The translations under genes were made by a program, and so were the position numbers. A DNA stretch of 64,000 nucleotides from Azospirillum oryzae (GTDB lineage Bacteria > Pseudomonadota > Alphaproteobacteria > Azospirillales > Azospirillaceae), in contig NZ_FXAK01000010.1 of the NCBI RefSeq assembly GCF_900177515.1, positions 248,001-312,000 of the forward strand. Direction: 5' to 3'. This document shows, in pieces, positions 1 through 8,214 of this stretch (the first letter of the stretch is position 1; every line of letters starts with the position of its first letter). The notes beneath the pieces were generated by a model, which worked only from the letters and a program-made list of their open reading frames with translations, was not told the DNA's origin and searched no databases.

Positions 1-204
1 TCCGAGGACATAAATGAACAGGTCGCCGATAACGATTCCACACAGCAGCGTGAAGGCAGTCACGCCAATGCTGACGGTGCCGACGCTGACAAGGCTCGCA
101 CCCGCTGCAATCGCAACGTCTTCGTGCAGAAGGGTCAGCAAAGCAAGGCCCAGCAACAGGGGAAAACCGGCGAGGGCGGTTATTGGTTGCAATGCAGCAA
201 ACAC
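1..204 (-). CDS. DedA-like membrane protein, partial (3' end outside window)
   Basis: A reading frame is open on the minus strand from a GTG codon at 204 to the left window edge, so only about 68 N-terminal residues are present. It encodes two hydrophobic stretches and carries the segments LLHEDVAIAAGASLVS and CGIVIGDLFIYVLG. The acidic ED after the first hydrophobic helix and the GD..IY.LG signature are typical of the DedA/SNARE-associated membrane protein family (PF09335), which includes undecaprenyl-phosphate and phospholipid translocases. No convincing ribosome site precedes the GTG, and the frame stays open upstream to 279, so the start is uncertain. Assignment rests on a short stretch; the full gene would be needed to confirm it. 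Confidence 0.5.
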   Translation of the reverse strand, partial: MFAALQPITALAGFPLLLGLALLTLLHEDVAIAAGASLVSVGTVSIGVTAFTLLCGIVIGDLFIYVLG

Positions 205-311
205 GGGCGGGATGTCCGTTGGGAGGGGGGCGGCTACGGTGCCGCCGGCAAAATTGCATAGGAAAAGGTAAGCTTCACGTTAAAACTTTTGTAGAACCGT
301 GCGGCATAGCG

Positions 312-341
312 ACTGTTTTCTTTGATCCATATCGAAACAGT
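312..341. promoter_or_regulatory. Inverted repeat upstream of gcdH, possible operator
   Basis: ACTGTTT (312-318) and AAACAGT (335-341) form a perfect 7-base dyad with a 16-base spacer, in the AT-richer stretch between the divergent DedA-like gene and gcdH. Glutaryl-CoA dehydrogenase genes in proteobacteria are often controlled by a LysR-type regulator, but no such gene lies in the window, so an operator role is only a guess. Confidence 0.3.
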
Positions 342-462
342 ATGGGCATGATAGAAAATATGTGTTTGCAGCTATGGCGCCGGCGCGGCACAGTGCGTCC
401 CAATAAACGGCCGGCCAAATGACCGCCGACGGCCGAACCGCCACCCGACCAGGAGACGCACC

Positions 463-1641
463 GTGCAGAGCATCCAGTGGGACGACGCCTTCCTCCTTGA
501 AGCCCAGCTGACCGAGGATGAGAAGCTGGTGCGCGACAGCGCCCGCGCCTACTGCCAGGACCGGCTGCAGCCGCGCGTCATCTCCGCCTTCCGCGAGGAG
601 CGGTTCGACCGCGAGATCATGACCGAGATGGGCGAGCTGGGCCTGCTGGGTCCGACCATCCCGGAGGAGTATGGCGGGCCGGGCGTCAGCCACGTCGCCT
701 ACGGGCTGGTCGCCCGCGAGGTGGAGCGGGTGGACAGCGGCTATCGCTCGGCGATGTCGGTGCAGTCGTCGCTGGTCATGCACCCGATCTACGCCTATGG
801 CAGCGAAGAGCAGAAGAAGAAGTGGCTGCCGCGTCTGGCCACTGGCGAGCTGGTCGGCTGCTTCGGCCTGACCGAGCCGGACCACGGTTCCGACCCCGGC
901 GGCATGAAGACCCGCGCAACCAAGGTCGACGGCGGCTATCTGCTGTCGGGCTCCAAGATGTGGATCACCAACTCCCCCATCGCCGACCTCGCCGTCGTCT
1001 GGGCGAAGTCGGAGGCCCATGACAACAAGATCAAGGGCTTCGTGGTCGAGCGCGGGACCAAGGGCTTCTCCACCCCGAAGATCGAGGGCAAGCTGTCGCT
1101 GCGCTCGTCGGTCACCGGCGAGATCGTGCTGGACGAGGCCTTCGTGCCGGAAGAGAACCTGCTGCCCAATGCGTCCGGTCTCGGCGGGCCGTTCGGCTGC
1201 CTGAACAAGGCGCGCTACGGCATCGCCTGGGGCGTGATGGGCGCGGCGGAGTTCTGCTGGCACGCCGCCCGCCAGTACACGATGGACCGCAAGCAGTTCG
1301 GCCGCCCGCTGGCCCAGACCCAGCTGGTGCAGAAGAAGCTGGCCGACATGATGACGGAGATCACGCTGGGGCTGCAGGCCTGCCTGCGTGTCGGCCGCAT
1401 GATGGACGACGGCAGCTGGTCGCCGGAGGCGATCTCGCTGATCAAGCGCAACAATTGCGGCAAGGCGCTGGACATCGCCCGCGTCGCCCGCGACATGCAC
1501 GGCGGCAACGGCATCTCCGAAGAATTCCAGGTCATCCGCCACATGGTGAACCTGGAGACGGTGAACACCTACGAAGGCACCCACGACGTCCACGCCCTGA
1601 TCCTGGGCCGGGCGCAGACGGGCCTGCAGGCGTTCTTCTAA
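463..1641 (+). CDS. gcdH: Glutaryl-CoA dehydrogenase
   Basis: A 392-residue flavin acyl-CoA dehydrogenase, the usual size for the family. It would oxidise and decarboxylate glutaryl-CoA to crotonyl-CoA in lysine, tryptophan and benzoate degradation, passing electrons to ETF in the cytoplasm. The segments GCFGLTEPDHGSDPGGMKT (FAD/substrate region), WITNSPIADLAVVWAK and the C-terminal NTYEGTHDVHALILGRA are characteristic of glutaryl-CoA rather than generic acyl-CoA dehydrogenases. Glu371 in YEGTHD corresponds to the catalytic base (Glu370 in human GCDH). The start is a GTG preceded by AGGAG at 451-455 with 7-base spacing. It appears monocistronic; about 400 bases separate it from the next gene. 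Confidence 0.95.
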   Translation: MQSIQWDDAFLLEAQLTEDEKLVRDSARAYCQDRLQPRVISAFREERFDREIMTEMGELGLLGPTIPEEYGGPGVSHVAYGLVAREVERVDSGYRSAMSVQSSLVMHPIYAYGSEEQKKKWLPRLATGELVGCFGLTEPDHGSDPGGMKTRATKVDGGYLLSGSKMWITNSPIADLAVVWAKSEAHDNKIKGFVVERGTKGFSTPKIEGKLSLRSSVTGEIVLDEAFVPEENLLPNASGLGGPFGCLNKARYGIAWGVMGAAEFCWHAARQYTMDRKQFGRPLAQTQLVQKKLADMMTEITLGLQACLRVGRMMDDGSWSPEAISLIKRNNCGKALDIARVARDMHGGNGISEEFQVIRHMVNLETVNTYEGTHDVHALILGRAQTGLQAFF

Positions 1642-2038
1642 GCGGGACGTCCATCCCCTTTCCCGCCTCTCGTGCCAACGCATGCGTTGCCGGCGGCATC
1701 GGGCGGATCGCAGATCCGTCCGGTGCCGGGGAGAGAAGGGGAGCCAGCGTGATGCGGCGAAAGCATGGGGACCTTTCGGGAATCGGTGTGGTTGCGGATT
1801 CCCGGAGTAAGCCCCTCTTTTCAGCTGACGCCGGCTTCCTTTGTCCCGAGGCGGGAATTTTTCTACTGTGTGCCGGGCGTTCCAGAGGACTCAGCCGGGT
1901 CCTCCCAAAAGCTACTTCAGAATTGGGGTGATTGTCGGCGCGGTATATAGACAATCCACTCCCTTTTCTTTCGCTGTCGTCTGTCAAGGCTGAGGTATTC
2001 TTTCCAATTCGGCGCATGCCGATTTGGGAGGAATTTCC
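1642..2038. other. Intergenic region, about 400 bases
   Basis: No coding frame with convincing codon use was seen. A short hairpin (GAGGAC 1885-1890 with GTCCTC 1899-1904) and the dyad at 1930-1956 are the only structures noticed. The last 100 bases are AT-richer and probably hold the promoter of the SBP56-like gene. Confidence 0.5.
1930..1956 (+). promoter_or_regulatory. Dyad with TATATA core upstream of the SBP56-like gene
   Basis: GATTGTC (1930-1936) and GACAATC (1950-1956) are perfect inverted arms around a spacer containing TATATA, 82 bases before the start codon. The layout suits an operator overlapping a promoter, but no matching regulator was identified. Confidence 0.35.
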
Positions 2039-3457
2039 ATGGCAACCTGGACTCCTGATCCCAGTTTCTACCCCTCGCCACGCATGGCGATGCAGGCTCC
2101 TTCGGAACGGCTGGCCTATGTGGCGATGCTGAATGTCGGAGGGGGGCCGGATGCGCTGGGGGTGGTCGATGTCGATCCATCCTCGGCCAGCTTCGGCCGG
2201 CTCCTCCGGCGGGTCGACATGCCGAATGTCGGCGACGAGCTGCACCATTTCGGCTGGAACGCCTGCAGTTCCGCCCTGTGCCCCTACGCCCCGCATCCGC
2301 ATGTCGAGCGGCGATATCTGATCGTGCCCGGGCTGCGGTCGTCGCGCATCCACATTCTGGACACCAAGCCCGATCCGGCCAGCCCGAAGATCGTCAAGGT
2401 CATCGAGCCGGGGGAACTCGCGGCCCGCGCCAATTACTCCCGCCCGCACACGCTGCATTGCGGACCCGAAGGCATCTATGTCAGCGCGCTCGGCAACGGG
2501 AAGGGCGATGGCGGCGGGCCGGGCGGCGTCTTCCTGATGGACCACGATACCTTCGAGGTGCTCGGCCAGTGGGAGATCGACCGCGGCCCGCAGTTCCTGG
2601 CCTATGACGTCTGGTGGCATCTCGGCCAGGACACGCTGATCACCAGCGAATGGGGCACGCCCGACATGATCGAGGACGGGCTGAACCCCGAACTGCTGCT
2701 CGGCGCGAAATACGGCCATCAGGTCCATTTCTGGGATCTGCGCGACCGCCGGCACCGGCAGACCATCGATTTGGGGCCGGAATACCAGCTGGCGCTGGAA
2801 CTGCGGCCGGCCCACGACCCGACCAGGGCCCATGGGTTCATGAACGCCGTGGTCAACCTGTCGGACCTGTCCTCGTCGATCTGGCTCTGGCATCGCGAGA
2901 CCGCCGGGAACGGTGACGGCCGGTGGGCCATGCGGAAGGTGATCGACATCCCGGCCGAGCCGGCGGACCCGGATCTGCTGCCGCCGATGCTCAAGGGCTT
3001 CAAGGCGGTGCCGCCGCTCGTCACCGACATCGACCTGTCGCTGGACGACCGCTGGCTCTACGTGTCCTGCTGGGGCACGGGGGAGATGCGGCGGTACGAC
3101 GTGTCCGATCCGTTCCAGCCCAGGCTGACCAGCTCGGTGCGGTTGGGAGGGATCGTCGGGCGCAGCGGCCATCCCGGCGGCGATGCCGGTGGCGGCGCCC
3201 TCAACGGTGGTCCGCAGATGGTCGAGGTCAGCCGCGACGGCAAGCGGGTCTACTTCACCAATTCGCTGTACCGGAGCTGGGACGACCAGTTCTATCCGGA
3301 CGGCATCAAGAGTTGGATGGTCAAGCTCGATGCCGACCCGGATGGTGGCCTGACCATCGACGAGCGGTTCTTCCTGCGCTTCGACGACGAGTTCCGCGGT
3401 CACCAGATCCGGCTGGAGGGCGGCGACGCCTCTTCGGATTCCTACTGCTATCCATGA
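2039..3457 (+). CDS. SBP56 family selenium-binding protein / methanethiol oxidase-like
   Basis: A 472-residue member of the SBP56 family. Human SELENBP1 and bacterial MtoX of this family are copper-dependent methanethiol oxidases that yield formaldehyde, H2S and H2O2. Family signatures are clear: HHFGWNACSS near residue 65, PGLRSSRIHILDT, RPHTLHCGPEGIYVSALG, TSEWGTPDMIEDG, GHQVHFWDLRDR and HGFMNAVVNLSDLSSSIW. Several conserved histidines are candidate copper ligands. The first Cys of the mammalian CSSC motif is kept and the second is not. The ATG at 2039 follows GGGAGGA at 2026-2032, so it is preferred over an upstream TTG at 2024. No signal peptide is obvious, unlike periplasmic MtoX. The next gene starts inside its stop codon. 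Confidence 0.85.
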   Translation: MATWTPDPSFYPSPRMAMQAPSERLAYVAMLNVGGGPDALGVVDVDPSSASFGRLLRRVDMPNVGDELHHFGWNACSSALCPYAPHPHVERRYLIVPGLRSSRIHILDTKPDPASPKIVKVIEPGELAARANYSRPHTLHCGPEGIYVSALGNGKGDGGGPGGVFLMDHDTFEVLGQWEIDRGPQFLAYDVWWHLGQDTLITSEWGTPDMIEDGLNPELLLGAKYGHQVHFWDLRDRRHRQTIDLGPEYQLALELRPAHDPTRAHGFMNAVVNLSDLSSSIWLWHRETAGNGDGRWAMRKVIDIPAEPADPDLLPPMLKGFKAVPPLVTDIDLSLDDRWLYVSCWGTGEMRRYDVSDPFQPRLTSSVRLGGIVGRSGHPGGDAGGGALNGGPQMVEVSRDGKRVYFTNSLYRSWDDQFYPDGIKSWMVKLDADPDGGLTIDERFFLRFDDEFRGHQIRLEGGDASSDSYCYP

Positions 3458-4149
3458 CCGCCGCCCGAGGGACCATCACCATGGACGACCCTTGGCAATG
3501 GCTGGCGCTGGCGGGGCTCGGCGCCTTCCATGGAGTAAACCCGGCGATGGGATGGCTCTTCGCCGTGGCGCTGGGCCTTCAGGAGGGGCGGCGGGGCGCC
3601 GTCATCAGGGCTCTGCCCCCCATCGCGCTGGGCCATGCCCTGTCGGTGCTGGTGGTGGTGGCGGGCTTCGCCATCCTGCAGCTGGTCGTCACGACGGCCC
3701 CGCTGAGGCTGGTCACGCCTGCCCTCCTGATCGGTTTCGGCCTCTACCGGCTGGTGCGCGGATACCGCCACCGGCTGCGGGTCGGCATGCGCACCGGCTT
3801 TGCCGGGCTGACGCTCTGGTCCTTCCTGATGGCGTCGGCCCACGGAGCCGGGCTGATGATCCTGCCCCTGCTGCTGGGCATGCTGGCGCCGGCGCAATTG
3901 ATGGCGCTGTCCCTGTGCGGTCCGGGGGCGGAGATGACCGGCCCGGTCGCCGCACTTGGATCGGCGGCGGCCGGGCTGGCTGTGGTTCTGGTGCATATGG
4001 CGGCGATGCTGGCGGTGATCGCCGTCATCGGGCTGGCGGTCTTCGAAACCGTCGGGCTCGGCATCCTGCGCCGCGGCTGGGTGAATTTCGATCTGCTGTG
4101 GGCGGGCGCCCTGATCGGCACCGGAGCGGGGTTCCTGCTGCTGGGGTGA
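3454..4149 (+). CDS. Polytopic membrane protein coupled to the SBP56-like gene
   Basis: About 231 residues, with six or so hydrophobic segments. The ATG at 3454 overlaps the upstream TGA as ATGA, giving translational coupling; a second ATG at 3481 with an AGGGA site before it is also possible and would give 222 residues. Histidines sit within or next to membrane segments in FHGVNPAMGW, LGHALSVLVV and SAHGAGLMILPL, an arrangement seen in several metal-ion transporter families. No family could be named with confidence. Pairing with a copper-dependent enzyme family suggests metal delivery or sulfur-compound transport, but that is inference. Confidence 0.75.
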   Translation: MTAARGTITMDDPWQWLALAGLGAFHGVNPAMGWLFAVALGLQEGRRGAVIRALPPIALGHALSVLVVVAGFAILQLVVTTAPLRLVTPALLIGFGLYRLVRGYRHRLRVGMRTGFAGLTLWSFLMASAHGAGLMILPLLLGMLAPAQLMALSLCGPGAEMTGPVAALGSAAAGLAVVLVHMAAMLAVIAVIGLAVFETVGLGILRRGWVNFDLLWAGALIGTGAGFLLLG

Positions 4150-4168
4150 GTTCCGTCAGGGAACTCAC
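4146..4168. terminator. Bidirectional hairpin between convergent genes
   Basis: GTGAGTTCC (4146-4154), loop GTCAG, GGAACTCAC (4160-4168) is a perfect 9-base-pair stem. It contains the stop codon of the plus-strand membrane gene (4147-4149) and of the minus-strand chemoreceptor (4165-4167). No T-run follows on either strand, so intrinsic termination may be weak. Confidence 0.6.
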
Positions 4169-5850
4169 GCCGCCCTCACATCTCCGGTCGCCTGCTGGCG
4201 GACCTCCGCCAGGAAGCGGTCGACCTCGGATGCCAGCGCGCGGGTCTGGCCGGACAGGCCGCGGGCGGCGTCCTGAACGCCCAGCGCGGTACTGCCGGCA
4301 CTTTCCGCCGTGTGGGCCAGCGCGGCGATGGTCGCCGATACGTCCTGGGTGCCAAGTGCAGCCATCTCCACCGCCCGCGCGATCTCCTGGGTGGCGGAGT
4401 TCTGTTCCTGCACCGACTGAGTGATGGTGCCGGAAATGCCGTCGATCTCGGTGATGGTGCTGCCGATGGTGCCGATGGCCTCGGCGGCTTCGCGGGTCAC
4501 CGACTGCATGGCGTTGACCTGGGCGGCGATCTCGTCGGTGGCCTTGGCGGTCTGGTCGGCCAGCCCCTTCACCTCGGTCGCCACGACTGCAAAGCCTTTT
4601 CCGGCCTCCCCCGCACGCGCCGCCTCTATGGTGGCGTTCAGCGCCAAGAGGTTGGTCTGCTTGGCGATGGCGTGGATCAGCCCGACCACCTGACCGATGC
4701 GCTCGGCATTGGCGATCAGCCCCTGGACGGTGGCGTTGGTGCGGTCGGCGTGGGACACCGCCTCGCCGGCGATGCGGGCGGAATGGCCGACCTGTTCGGT
4801 GATGCCGCCGATGGAGCTGGCGAGTTCGGTCGCCGCCGCCGCGGCGGAGCGGACGTTGGATTGGATGTCGTCGGATTCGCGGGCGACGTTGCGGGTCTGG
4901 CTGGACGCCTCGCCCACCACCATCGCCATGCGGTCGGCGCTGTCGGCCATGCCGGCGGCCGATTCGGCGATGCCCTCCACCAGGCGCTTCACCGTGCCCT
5001 GGAAGCGGTCGGCGAGGTCGAGCAATGCTGCGCGCTTGGCCTCCTCCGCCCTGGCGTCGGCCTCGGCTTGCGCGGCGTGCATGCGCGCGATGGCGCGGGC
5101 GTTGTCGCGGAAGACGGTGACCGAGCCGGCCATGGCGCCGATCTCGTCGGAGCGGCCGTTGCCGGGCACCTCGACCGCGGTGTCGCCGTCGGCCAGCTTC
5201 GCCATCGCCGCCGACATGGCACGCAAGGGGCGGATGACGATGCGGCCGAGCATGACGTTCAGCAGGACGATCTGCACCACCAGCGCGATCAGGCAGATGG
5301 CGATCTGGTTGCGCATCTGGGCGGCGATGGCGTCGATCTGCTGGTCCAGGCTCCAGGCGATCTGCAGGGCGCCGACCAGCCGGTTGCTCTTGCCGGTCAC
5401 CACCGGCACCGTCACCACGATGTGGCCCTTGGCCGAGCGGGTCTGCGCCCCCTTGCCGGCCAGCACCGCCTCGACCAGATCCTGGTCGGCCTTCAGGTCG
5501 TACTTGGCGAAGCGCGGGTTGGAGAAGTCGGCCAGCGTGTCTGAGGACGTCGCGGCGCGCAGCGAGGCGAGTTGAACCTCGTGGCTGTCGGCCAGCGGCA
5601 TGAACTCCGTCTCGATGGAGGCGCCGTCGCTGGCGATGAAGCTGGTCTTGGTGGCGTTCGCCAGCATGTCCGTCTTGACGCGGGCGTCGTGCGTGGCCAG
5701 CCGCACCGCGTCGTCATACTGCATCTTGGCCTGCAGCCCCATGATGACGATGAAGCCGCCGACGATGGCCGCGACGAAGGCCGCCGTCACCTTCCGCCCG
5801 ACGCTCCAGAACCGACGCGGCCGGGATGCGGCCGCCTTGTCCACTGCCAT
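4165..5850 (-). CDS. Methyl-accepting chemotaxis protein
   Basis: About 561 residues. A first membrane helix (KVTAAFVAAIVGGFIVIMGL, near residue 20-38) is followed by a roughly 150-residue periplasmic sensor, a second helix (ICLIALVVQIVLLNVMLG), a HAMP domain beginning IRPLRAMSAAMAKLADGD, and a cytoplasmic signalling domain. The hairpin tip contains QTNLLALNATIEAARAGEAG and GFAVVATEVKGLADQTA, diagnostic of MCPs. The ligand is unknown. The ATG at 5850 is chosen because GGAAGGGG lies 7 bases before it; in-frame ATGs at 5868 and 5886 are alternatives. It stands alone, converging on the preceding gene through a shared hairpin; no CheW-binding pentapeptide or PilZ tail was seen. Confidence 0.92.
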   Translation of the reverse strand: MAVDKAAASRPRRFWSVGRKVTAAFVAAIVGGFIVIMGLQAKMQYDDAVRLATHDARVKTDMLANATKTSFIASDGASIETEFMPLADSHEVQLASLRAATSSDTLADFSNPRFAKYDLKADQDLVEAVLAGKGAQTRSAKGHIVVTVPVVTGKSNRLVGALQIAWSLDQQIDAIAAQMRNQIAICLIALVVQIVLLNVMLGRIVIRPLRAMSAAMAKLADGDTAVEVPGNGRSDEIGAMAGSVTVFRDNARAIARMHAAQAEADARAEEAKRAALLDLADRFQGTVKRLVEGIAESAAGMADSADRMAMVVGEASSQTRNVARESDDIQSNVRSAAAAATELASSIGGITEQVGHSARIAGEAVSHADRTNATVQGLIANAERIGQVVGLIHAIAKQTNLLALNATIEAARAGEAGKGFAVVATEVKGLADQTAKATDEIAAQVNAMQSVTREAAEAIGTIGSTITEIDGISGTITQSVQEQNSATQEIARAVEMAALGTQDVSATIAALAHTAESAGSTALGVQDAARGLSGQTRALASEVDRFLAEVRQQATGDVRAA

Positions 5851-6178
5851 GCTCTTGCCCCTTCCCATGCCGCCTTCGCGTCGCATCGCCCATCAACGCA
5901 TGACCCGTCAAGGCATGACGGATCAGCCGCCGGAAAGACCGGCGTTTGCTGTCGAAGCGTCAACGAATTGCAAAATTTAAATGGTATTGTAACGGAACGT
6001 CATGGTCTGCGCCATGATCTTCTTCTCTGACCTTCGGATGATTGCCAGTTGTCACAGCAATCAAAAAGTCGCGGGCCGACTCGGCCAAAGTGAAGATGCC
6101 GCCGTTTCGTTGACGGAACGGCGCCTTTCCACGCCGGATATATCGCCAATCCGGCTTCTGTTCTTTTGATTGTGCGTT
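5851..6178. other. Intergenic region upstream of the chemoreceptor
   Basis: No gene was seen. The region is AT-rich near 5965-6000 and holds two short dyads: TCATGG/CCATGA around 6000-6017 and CGCCGTT/AACGGCG at 6100-6123. The chemoreceptor promoter must lie here, but no clear -35/-10 or alternative sigma-factor motif was recognised. Confidence 0.4.
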
Positions 6179-6224
6179 ATCCTGGGGTGTCCGGGCACCA
6201 ATGGGAACCGGGACACCCCAGGAT
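6179..6224 (-). terminator. 14-bp inverted repeat after the liv operon
   Basis: ATCCTGGGGTGTCC (6179-6192) and GGACACCCCAGGAT (6211-6224) pair perfectly around an 18-base loop. It begins 9 bases beyond the stop of the last gene in the liv operon, the expected place for its terminator. No T-run follows, so it could also act as an mRNA-stabilising hairpin. Confidence 0.6.
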
Positions 6225-6233
6225 CATAGCGTC

Positions 6234-6587
6234 TCAGCCGCGGGCCGGATTGCGCTCCCGCCAGCCGAACGGGCCAGCGGTCTCATAGAGCCATGGATAC
6301 TGGTTGACCATGCGCCTTGCGATGGCGATGCGGTGCGCGGTCAGCGTGATGATGGCGAGCACCACCGTATGGACGATGAAGCCCCACAGCGACAGCAGTT
6401 CCTCGCCGAACAGGCCCCAGGCCAGGAAGCGGTCGCCCACCCCCAGCAGCAGCGAATAGGCCAGAACGTTCGACACCGGCTTCCAGCCCTCCGCCAGCGT
6501 CTGCCCGGTCAGCACGCCGCAGCCGCCGAACACCAGAAGCGTCAGGAACAGGAAGACCGGAAGCGAAGAGCCAAGGATCGTCTCCAT
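6234..6587 (-). CDS. DUF6867-like small membrane protein of the liv operon
   Basis: 117 residues with about three hydrophobic segments (SLPVFLFLTLLVFGGCGVLTG, SNVLAYSLLLGVGDRFLAW, LLSLWGFIVHTVVLAIITL) and a polar C-terminal tail ending QYPWLYETAGPFGWRERNP. The sequence matches what I recall of DUF6867 proteins found after livF in Rhodospirillales. It starts one base after the stop of livF, so it is the last gene of the livHMGF operon. A role as an accessory of the branched-chain amino-acid transporter is inferred from this position only. Confidence 0.8.
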   Translation of the reverse strand: METILGSSLPVFLFLTLLVFGGCGVLTGQTLAEGWKPVSNVLAYSLLLGVGDRFLAWGLFGEELLSLWGFIVHTVVLAIITLTAHRIAIARRMVNQYPWLYETAGPFGWRERNPARG

Positions 6588-6588
6588 C

Positions 6589-7299
<711 letters not shown>

Positions 7300-7302
7300 G
7301 GC

Positions 7303-8214
7303 TCAGGCCCCCTTCTGGTTGGTGGTGGGGGCGAGGTTCAGGTCGGCGGCGACCTCCGGCGGCAGGGCTTCGTCCTCGTCCTCGCCGAGGTAGGCGCGGA
7401 TCACCGCCGGGTCGTTCTTCACATGCTCCGGATCGCCGTCGGAAATCTTCCGGCCATAGTCCAGCACCACCACATGGTCGGAAATGCGCATCACCACGCT
7501 CATGTCATGCTCGATCAGCAGAACGCCGGTCCGGTGGCCCTGCGGGGTCTGCACATCACGGATGAAGGTCAGGATCTCGGCCAGTTCGCCCGACTCGCGC
7601 GGGTTCAGGCCGGCCGCCGGCTCGTCCAGGCACAGCAGCACCGGCTCGGTGCACATGGCCCGGGCGATCTCCAGCCGGCGCTGGGCGCCGTAGGGCAGGT
7701 TGCCGGCCTCCCAGTCGGCGAACTCGGTCAGCCGCACCCGGTCCAGCCAGTATTTCGCCAGCTCCACCGCCTCATGCTCGGCCTTGCGGAAGCCCGGCAG
7801 GCCCAGCAGCCCGCCGATGGCGAAGCCCGACGCCCGCATCAGCTTGTTGTGCTGGGCGACGATCAGGTTCTCCAGAACGCTCATGCCGCTGAACAGCCGA
7901 ATGTTCTGGAAGGTGCGCGCCACGCCGGCCAGCTGGGCGATGCGGTAGCCCGGCATCCGCTCCAGCAGGAACTCCTTGCCCGCCGGGTGGCGCAGCGTCA
8001 GCCGCCCCACCGTGGGGGTGTAGAAGCCGGTGACGCAGTTGAACAGCGTCGTCTTGCCGGCGCCGTTCGGGCCGATCAGCGCGGTGATCTCGCCCGCCCG
8101 CGCCTCGAAGGACACGTCGTTGTTCGCCACCAGACCGCCGAAGCGCATGGTCAGGTGTTCGACGCTCAGCAAAGGCTTGTCGTTCATCGTGGTGTGGGGC
8201 ATCACGGCGCTCAT
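7303..8214 (-). CDS. livG: Branched-chain amino-acid ABC transporter ATP-binding protein LivG
   Basis: 303 residues. Walker A is GPNGAGKTT, the signature region YGAQRRLEIARAM, Walker B LLCLDEPAAGLNP, with the H-loop in LLIEHDMSVVMRISD. The C-terminus extends about 30 residues beyond the ABC domain with an acidic, Ala/Pro-rich tail (GEDEDEALPPEVAA), longer than E. coli LivG. The ATG at 8214 overlaps the livM stop as ATGA, giving coupling; ATGs at 8202 and 8187 are possible but the overlap favours 8214. It partners LivF in energising uptake through LivH/LivM. Confidence 0.92.
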   Translation of the reverse strand: MSAVMPHTTMNDKPLLSVEHLTMRFGGLVANNDVSFEARAGEITALIGPNGAGKTTLFNCVTGFYTPTVGRLTLRHPAGKEFLLERMPGYRIAQLAGVARTFQNIRLFSGMSVLENLIVAQHNKLMRASGFAIGGLLGLPGFRKAEHEAVELAKYWLDRVRLTEFADWEAGNLPYGAQRRLEIARAMCTEPVLLCLDEPAAGLNPRESGELAEILTFIRDVQTPQGHRTGVLLIEHDMSVVMRISDHVVVLDYGRKISDGDPEHVKNDPAVIRAYLGEDEDEALPPEVAADLNLAPTTNQKGA

